Position numbers and translations under genes: made by a program. The notes below the pieces were generated by a model. The model saw only the letters and a program-made list of their open reading frames with translations, was not told where the DNA came from and ran no database searches. A stretch of DNA of 14,657 bases from Cudoniella acicularis (taxonomy: Eukaryota; Ascomycota; Leotiomycetes; Helotiales; Helotiaceae): assembly GCA_013054445.1 (NCBI GenBank), contig JAAMPI010001420.1, positions 1-14,657 on the forward strand, given 5' to 3'. Of the stretch, positions 8,892 through 14,657 are shown one piece after another. Each line of letters starts with the position of its first letter. The first letter of the stretch is position 1.

Positions 8892-11800
8892 ATGCTTTTA
8901 ACACAAACAAACACGGACTGGCTCAGGATGCCGAGTCGAGAGCTAGGCAGCTCTTCTGATCCCCCGAATGGAGTCCATGCAGTCAGTACGACATTACTCA
9001 AGAGGCACAAGACCTTACCACATCCTCGAGAGCAGCGCAAACCAGAAATATACCCGTCGACTCCGGTAGCGAAGCCTCAAGAGCTAGTGATAGACACGGG
9101 AACATCTTCGATATCTAGTTCGGATGCATCGAGCCCACGAACTTTGAAGCATACCTCGAAAAGAATAGGAATACTTCCCCCAACCCCTCCAACCCGCTCC
9201 CGTCAGTCGTCTAGAAGTCATGCGATCAGCGTAGAAGCTCCCAAATATGATATCGCATCCACAAAGTCCTCGACTCCACGAGTGCCTAGCACACCCCCGA
9301 ACCAAAAAAGCCCCCCAACTCCAGATGTCACCCCTCCACGAGCCATGCCACTGGCGTTTCGCCCTCGAACAACCGATCGATATCCCTCTTCACGCACAGA
9401 TTCTTTCAAAACGGCTCGAGAAAACCCGTCTTCGGATGAGGATGATGATGAGGTCTCGACGGTAAGACCAGTTCTACCTTCTGCAAGACAGTCAGCGTTG
9501 GAGGTGGTGCCCCAGCTTCCAGAGAAACCCCAGAAGCGGAAAGAAGTAGGTCTTGGCTTAGGTCTCGAGTCAGACGAAGGTACCACAACGCCAAGGCCGC
9601 CTGCAGAATCTCCGGTAGAAGAATTCCATGTCTTTGATGGGGAATGGGGATCTGAGACGAGCGAGGTGGAGCGAGAATGGGATTACAATCTCATGAGGAA
9701 TGTAATGGTACGGAAGAGACCGGGCCTTCAGCTACACATGTACACAGATGGAGCGACTGATGAGGTTTTGGAGGATGATTTGGTATCCCCAACTGCTGCT
9801 ACAAAAAGAGTAGCTCGAAGTTTACCGCTGCAAGAGAGAATTGCTAGGCATCGAAAGCGAAGAGAATCCATCGATCAAACGCCAACTGAGAAATTTGCTC
9901 AAAGAGTCCCGTGGGGACCTATGGATGGTCTGGAATCTCCAAGCACTCCAGATGTCAGAAGATTCTCAGCCATGTCTGGACGTTCAATAACTTCGACGGT
10001 CATTGAGGCCATGGTAGTGGACGCTCCACCAACAAGACGAAAGACCTTGAGGCATACCAAGAAACAGATAGGACTTAGAGAAGTCAGCTCGGATCAGTCT
10101 ACCGTGAGCTCTGGTCCGACATCCGTGGTATCTATTGAACCTCATCGCCTTCATCATTCAACTAGAAGAATTCCCGAAACGCGGCATCGAAGCTTGACGT
10201 CCAATGGAACACTAAGTACAGCATCCTCCAGCGGAAAATCTCGACGGGCAGTATTGAAACAGGGAGGCATTCCTGTTGTCGTTATTCCAGACCGTCTTTC
10301 ATCAGCAAAATCTTCGAGAGCACCGTCTTTAAGATCAACGAGCAGTCGCAGAACAAAACGAAGCTTGTCGTTAAATTCTGCACCACTTTCCAACTCATCT
10401 AAATTCAACGACCCTGGATATTTTGATACTCTACCTCCTAGAAAGAGAACGGCGTCTGAATCTGCGGGTTCTGGAGAATCAATACGTACCATTGATTATC
10501 CACCAAATATTCCTGCCAGAAGGTCTTCACTCTCGGCGCCAACCAGTCGAAATACCTCGAGAGCAGGATCGTTAACTGCTGAAAGTTTAAAAGCTCATGA
10601 CTTATTACAAGGCAAAAGAGAAGACCCCCCTCATCAAGAGCGTGTACAGAGCCATCCTTCGACTGAATCGGCAAGAGATTTGAAAAGTCACAGTTCTCGA
10701 TTCAACGTTGATCACAATGGTGACCCCTTCTTTGGGAAGCGATACTCAACACAAGTAACTCCATTTTCACAGATATCATATGAGACTGCAGGGACAGCAG
10801 CCGAGGTCTCGGAAGCATTGGCTGTGTCGATTTATCCCCATCAAAATAAGTCCCTATTGGTTGTAGAACAAAGATCATCGTCAGAGCCATCTCCCCCAAG
10901 CTTGGAAGCCGACGATATTTCCCAAGCAGCGCCCCCAGTTATGACACTGAATGGCAACACCGCTCGGTCCTTTAATAATCTTCCAGCTACACCTCCTCAA
11001 CCTATTCATCCCATGGATGCAGTTGACTCCCCACTCCGGAATCCTCGTGCTCCTCCAGAGCCGCCGTCCATCAAGTTTATTCCACCGACGCCTGCTGCGC
11101 TTACACCTGGTCGTGAGGAGGAAAAGCAACTTGGTTACGATTTCGACGATAGGCCTACTACTTCCGAAAGCAGACCATCACGAGGCATGTCACTGATGCG
11201 TCGAGCATTTAGTAAGCGACGAAACTCCGAGCCAGCAATGCATATAACTCCAAGTCTTCTCAGACGGACATTTTCTCTGAGCAATCGCCGGAAGGACTTG
11301 TCTGACTCTTCTACTCAAACATCTAAAGGCGTCGCAAATCCTTCAACAATTTATCCATCTGTTGCCGATCAACCAGCAGATGGAAGCAAGCTACACCCGT
11401 TTTGGAGGCCTACTCATTTCTGGGACGACCTTGAAGAAGAGGGCTTTGCTGATGATGAACTAGGTGGTGGATACCCGGCCATTGATAACAGACCTGGTCC
11501 ACCTAAACGAAGCCTAAGTGGAAAGCTCAAGCGCACCTTTGCAATCCTTCCAATCAAAGATGACTACGATTCCAAGCCATATGTTGCAGATCGGAGGACG
11601 ATGCGAAAAAGCTCAAGTGGCAATCTTCGTGTGGTAAAGCAAAGAAGCGATCCCAGCCTGAGAAGGGAGGCAAGAGATCGGCTACGGTATGCGGCCATAC
11701 GACCCGAGACCAGTGAAGGCAACTTTGGGCATGGTTTTAAGGATGGGAATGGTGGAAGAAAGGTTCACACAATTCCAGGTATCGGGATCCGTGTTGAATA

Positions 11801-11945
11801 TGTTGGATGGGGTGGGATGAAGCAAAGGTTGAGTGAGAAAAGGAGAGAGCAGAGAAGCCAAAAGCTCAGAGCGAGCATTAGCAATCCGAAAGAAGTCCGC
11901 AACGGAATCGATGATGTTCTACGGAGGAGGTCAAGCCAGATCTAA
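8892..11945 (+). CDS. Large disordered Ser/Pro/Arg-rich fungal protein of unknown function, 1017 aa
   Basis: A single uninterrupted exon; I recognise no catalytic domain. Seen: mostly low-complexity, probably disordered sequence with a proline-rich part at 94-150 and an acidic patch SDEDDDE (181-187). A short motif is repeated: LKHTSKRIGI at 85-94 and LRHTKKQIGL at 386-395, with a weaker copy near 420-427. A more ordered-looking block at about 614-660 includes AAEVSEALAVSIYPHQNKSL. Three basic-phenylalanine motifs follow (RRAFS 770-774, RRTFS 791-795, KRTFA 880-884), the first two resembling basophilic-kinase or 14-3-3 sites. The C-terminal part has HPFWRPTHFWDDL at 835-847 and GIGIRVEYVGWGGMKQRL at 963-980, then a basic tail. 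An in-frame TGA directly precedes the ATG at 8892. The second Met at 8928 has better context (A at -3 instead of T), so translation may begin there with 12 residues fewer. A scaffold or signalling role is plausible but unproven. Confidence 0.85.
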   Translation: MLLTQTNTDWLRMPSRELGSSSDPPNGVHAVSTTLLKRHKTLPHPREQRKPEIYPSTPVAKPQELVIDTGTSSISSSDASSPRTLKHTSKRIGILPPTPPTRSRQSSRSHAISVEAPKYDIASTKSSTPRVPSTPPNQKSPPTPDVTPPRAMPLAFRPRTTDRYPSSRTDSFKTARENPSSDEDDDEVSTVRPVLPSARQSALEVVPQLPEKPQKRKEVGLGLGLESDEGTTTPRPPAESPVEEFHVFDGEWGSETSEVEREWDYNLMRNVMVRKRPGLQLHMYTDGATDEVLEDDLVSPTAATKRVARSLPLQERIARHRKRRESIDQTPTEKFAQRVPWGPMDGLESPSTPDVRRFSAMSGRSITSTVIEAMVVDAPPTRRKTLRHTKKQIGLREVSSDQSTVSSGPTSVVSIEPHRLHHSTRRIPETRHRSLTSNGTLSTASSSGKSRRAVLKQGGIPVVVIPDRLSSAKSSRAPSLRSTSSRRTKRSLSLNSAPLSNSSKFNDPGYFDTLPPRKRTASESAGSGESIRTIDYPPNIPARRSSLSAPTSRNTSRAGSLTAESLKAHDLLQGKREDPPHQERVQSHPSTESARDLKSHSSRFNVDHNGDPFFGKRYSTQVTPFSQISYETAGTAAEVSEALAVSIYPHQNKSLLVVEQRSSSEPSPPSLEADDISQAAPPVMTLNGNTARSFNNLPATPPQPIHPMDAVDSPLRNPRAPPEPPSIKFIPPTPAALTPGREEEKQLGYDFDDRPTTSESRPSRGMSLMRRAFSKRRNSEPAMHITPSLLRRTFSLSNRRKDLSDSSTQTSKGVANPSTIYPSVADQPADGSKLHPFWRPTHFWDDLEEEGFADDELGGGYPAIDNRPGPPKRSLSGKLKRTFAILPIKDDYDSKPYVADRRTMRKSSSGNLRVVKQRSDPSLRREARDRLRYAAIRPETSEGNFGHGFKDGNGGRKVHTIPGIGIRVEYVGWGGMKQRLSEKRREQRSQKLRASISNPKEVRNGIDDVLRRRSSQI

Positions 11946-13390
11946 GGAAATGAGATGATGAATCTTGGTGGCTAGAGGCCACGGAATACATGGAACGGAG
12001 GGCGGAGGGGGGGGGGCATAGTGGATTGTATTACCATCAGGAGAAGCAAATAAGATACCACGGGTGGGAGGCGCTTTTTGCCATATTGCGTCAATATGTA
12101 CTTTTTTTCCCCTCGAAGATTTTGGGCATCTTCCGGAGCGCAGCGATTTGATGATTTATTTGTTTTCGATTTTACATATATGATGGCTCGGGCTTTTTAC
12201 CTTTAACGAAGGAAATGATCTTGATGATTATGAGATGAGAGGAACGAGGAAATGACACTTTATTTGTTTTTTGGATGGATATTGGTCGTTTTTTTCTTCT
12301 CTCCTTTCCTTCTACCTTTCTATGTTGCTGAGCAATATTATTGAATGCGTGGGAATAAATTGAATGTTTTTTTTGTGTCAATAAATATATTCCGTATATG
12401 ATTGATGATGGATGGATGGGTGGCTGGCTGGCATGTTTTTGTTAGAGAAGCTAGCTAGGCAGCTAGTTATGATGGATTGATGATTGGAATGGATATATTA
12501 TACCAGTAGATTCTGTTCATGATGCGAGAGGTGCTCTTTCGGGCGATGGATAGGCTTGGTTTGAGGAAAGATTCTAAGATCCTTCCACCATTCCTTAATT
12601 GCGTGATCAGAAATTTTGGATTGATTGCTGCGACTAGTGTCGCTCCTCCATCTTATAAAATCATATCCATTGCTTAAACATGATAAAATACCTCTATGCC
12701 AGAATTTAGAGCATGATCGCTCCCTGTTCTACTGTTTCAAATACACACCTTCAATCCGAGATTCGGTGCTAATTTATTTATCTTGGGACATGCATTTAAA
12801 AAATATCTGACAAAGATATTTCCCTGTACTTCTTGACTTTTGAGCCTTGAAAGACGCGTGAAGTCTTTATCTAGCTTATAAGGCAGGTATTGTTTATAAA
12901 TTTCTAGAGGCCTTTAAGCTCTTTGCAATTGGTTATTATGATTTAGGCAATACCTCAACTTCTCTAATTGGCCTTCTTGAATGCCTGGCATATACGGGCT
13001 GTATCTTGGCTATTGCAGTAGTTGCTTGGCTATAGTAGAGCACCATCTAGCTCCGCCTCGTCCAGTGGAGTTTAATTTCCTAAAGTAGAAACCAATACAT
13101 TTGCCCCTATCCTCGAGTGTCATTTATAGTCAATCGTAAGGCTCCCCATTTTCCAAATGGACGATCGTTGTTTGTGTTATTATTTAGTCTACCGGGTACT
13201 GCTCGTCTGAACCCGACAGGTTTCATACGGGTAATGATACGCCTCTGATCTGTCTTCTGTAAACACTTCTCTGCTCTATTTAAGATATCTCGATCAAAAG
13301 CGCCCTCATCCTATTAATCCCTTTCGCTCCCCGGTGAAAGAGTGCTTCACAGGAGCAGAGACACTCTTCCAATCGATCCAAAGACATCCA
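11946..13390. other. 3'UTR of the large gene, then AT-rich gene-free DNA
   Basis: Candidate polyadenylation signals AATAAA lie at 12354-12359 and 12380-12385, about 410-440 bp past the stop. A run of ten G lies at about 12007-12016. GATG and TGGC tandem tracts lie at about 12404-12432. From about 12600 to 13190 the sequence turns visibly AT-rich with stops in all frames, which could be a decayed transposon or repeat-induced point mutation, but I recognise no element in it. 12801-12821 is an 8-bp inverted repeat around GACAA. The last 120 bp or so look like the old promoter of the HET fragment, with a TATTTAAG at about 13276. Confidence 0.55.
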
Positions 13391-13392
13391 GA

Positions 13393-13816
13393 ATGGAAAT
13401 AATGACCTCGCCTGACCCCTACGCCTACAAACCCCCTAAAAGGAGAAAACATCCGCCTCTTCACCATCCACTCCTTCCCACACTTCTCCTCCCCCCTCCA
13501 CTTAGCCATAACCCACGCCTCCCTCAACTCCGCCCTCTACAACGCAGTATCCTACACCTGGAGCACTACCTCCTCCCCTCAAACCGTTACCATAACCACC
13601 AATAACCCACTCCCAAACACAAACACAGCCAGCACCCTCACCATCCAGCGAAACTGGTTCTCGGTCCTCCAACGCCCCCGAGACCCTCACCATGAAATAG
13701 TAGTTTGCATCGACGCAATCTGCTTATATTTTGATCGACACCGAACGAAATACCGCGGAAACTTGAGGTTGGGACCTCTGTTTTCTGAGGAGTTTCGTTT
13801 TACGTATTTAGGCTAG
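13393..13816 (+). pseudogene. HET-domain protein, N-terminal fragment with a frameshift
   Basis: HET proteins control non-self recognition and programmed cell death in filamentous ascomycetes. The ATG at 13393 (good context AGAATGG) opens a frame that runs to about 13435. The recognisable HET sequence then continues in the next frame, from GGA at 13442 to a TAG at 13814-13816. The switch falls at a run of five C (13432-13436); one base fewer there would join the frames. Seen after the shift: GENIRLFTI, the diagnostic YNAVSYTW (about 13541-13564), LTIQRNWFSVLQRPRD and then IDAIC (about 13707-13721). There the family match stops, where INQ is expected. The next 30 codons or so are unlike HET. 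The fragment covers only the first part of a protein usually 500-800 residues long. An assembly error at the C run is possible, but the truncation is independent of it. Confidence 0.75.
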
Positions 13817-13855
13817 TCGGGTCAGGAAATATATCTATATAATTTTAAGAATAGA

Positions 13856-14461
13856 TCAAAGTAGAATAATGACTGTCTCCGACGATATGGATCCGAACCA
13901 TTTACTTTCCTCCTGCGAGGTAGATTCATTCATGACCCCGACTATGCCACATCTTTCGAAGCAGTAATCTCCTGGTCCGACTAGGTGAAGAAAAGATCAT
14001 TCTTTGTATGGCCAAATAAAGAACATGCATCCAATCCGAAGAGCATAAACCTTCCCGTTCGATCTCATTACTCCAGTGCCGTGCTTCCAGAATGCAGAAT
14101 CCGAGCTTATTGGAAATGACCGTGCTCCATTGATGACCAAGTCCTGCCCATGAAGAGTGTCACTGGCAGAGGCAAGCAATAGCAAGATTTCGTTGGTAAC
14201 ATCAATCAGGAACCCTGCAATCTTCAGGCAACCAGAACGAACAGCGCCTGTAGGATCCAGTCCCGCCGGTGAGCAGTCGGCTTCCAAAAGCCAGCAGGAA
14301 GTGCCCAAAAGCAGCTCAGCAACTCCACCGGCAGACTGCATACTCTCCATCGAGTCACCTACCTAGACCACATGCTTAGTTCCGTCCTTTTCGAAAACCA
14401 TAGCTTCGGCACTGGCATATTTCACTGCCCCGAGCATCGATGCCCGTGACCACGATGGAGC
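13856..14461 (-). pseudogene. HET-family protein, C-terminal fragment with in-frame stops
   Basis: Reading one minus-strand frame from 14461 to the stop at 13856-13858 gives about 200 codons that look like the C-terminal part of a HET protein. It opens with APSWSRAS, where the family has APSWSWAS, so one Trp codon is changed to Arg. DPTGAVRSGCLKIAGFL follows in the middle (about 14252-14202), and CFERCGIVGV and SSETVIIL come near the end. Two in-frame stops break it: TAG at 14363-14365 and TGA at 13997-13999. Just upstream of APSW the frame has two more stops (TAA at 14462-14464 and 14468-14470), and homology ends beside the GGGTA-rich sequence. It is therefore 5'-truncated and decayed. An intact short frame inside it (14350-13997) is not a gene of its own. 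Confidence 0.7.
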
Positions 14462-14657
14462 TTACCATTAGGCTGCTCGATAGGTACCCATCTATGGGTA
14501 GACCCGCGGGTAGGTGGGTATACCCGTGGGTTGCCAAGAACCCGTATAAAAATGAAGATATACTTTTATTGAATCTTTTAATTATTCTCCTAATTATTTC
14601 TCCTAATTACCTTTCTTATACTCTACTAGTACTAGTATATCTTCCTGGCGCGAACCT
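14462..14657. repeat. GGGTA/TACCC palindrome-rich tract and AT-rich edge, possible transposon end
   Basis: About 14482-14545 is packed with GGGTA and TACCC words, including perfect palindromes ACCCGCGGGT (14502-14511) and GGGTATACCC (14516-14525), then GGGTTGCCAAGAACCC. From memory, subterminal repeats of hAT-type elements can look like this; I could not check. Beyond it the DNA is AT-rich, with a direct repeat of about 16 bp (14581-14596 and 14593-14609) and the palindrome ACTAGTACTAGT (14625-14636). No gene is seen. The window ends inside this region. Confidence 0.4.

Noticed and set aside
13342..13605. Plus-strand 87-codon frame as an intact proline-rich protein
   Set aside because: Past about 13436 it is the wrong frame of the HET sequence; the proline and histidine richness is a by-product of reading HET codons out of frame.
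13875..13940. tRNA-like T-loop around GGTTCGGATCC on the minus strand
   Set aside because: The T-stem is imperfect, the loop does not fit TTCRANY, and no matching acceptor stem lies at the right distance. The bases are explained by the HET C-terminal frame.
1..14657. CRISPR array, rRNA, bacterial operon or prophage
   Set aside because: No regularly spaced direct repeats of CRISPR size, no rRNA-like sequence, and all credible genes have fungal introns or fungal family signatures.

Overview
The window looks like nuclear DNA of a filamentous ascomycete (Pezizomycotina). Its protein genes carry short introns of about 48-107 bp with fungal splice signals (GTRNGN-type donors, CTAAC/CTGAC branch sites, CAG or TAG acceptors). 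Wide intergenic spaces hold CT-rich leaders. The right end holds remnants of HET (heterokaryon incompatibility) genes, a family that is expanded in these fungi. I cannot fix the species; nothing points to bacteria, a plasmid or a virus.

Layout. Bases 1-517: no supported gene, 3' flank of the first gene. 518-2295 (-): a three-exon secreted FAD polyamine oxidase. 2296-3954: no gene I can defend; simple repeats and inverted repeats. 3955-4608 (-): a 217-residue single-pass membrane protein with a cytosolic PPxY motif. 4609-5459: promoter or leader sequence. 5460-6950 (-): a six-exon secreted agmatinase-family ureohydrolase. 6951-8891: a 1.9 kb divergent intergenic region with E-boxes, a heptamer repeat and a uORF-containing leader. 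8892-11945 (+): one uninterrupted exon for a 1017-residue, mostly disordered, Ser/Pro/Arg-rich fungal protein of unknown role. 11946-13390: 3'UTR, then AT-rich DNA with no gene. 13393-13816 (+): a frameshifted N-terminal HET fragment. 13856-14461 (-): a C-terminal HET fragment with in-frame stops. 14462-14657: GGGTA/TACCC palindrome-rich sequence that may be the edge of a transposon.

How the genes may work together. Agmatinase-type enzymes release urea from agmatine (giving putrescine) or from related guanidino compounds, and polyamine oxidases break down spermidine and spermine. Both copies here carry N-terminal signal peptides and lie on the same strand within 6.5 kb, so a secretory-pathway or extracellular polyamine/guanidine catabolism pair is a reasonable inference. 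The PPxY membrane protein between them could be a Rsp5-type ubiquitin-ligase client or adaptor, but nothing in the sequence ties it to the enzymes. The two HET fragments face each other tail to tail as N-terminal and C-terminal halves. That order would arise if a single HET gene had been broken by an internal inversion and then decayed.
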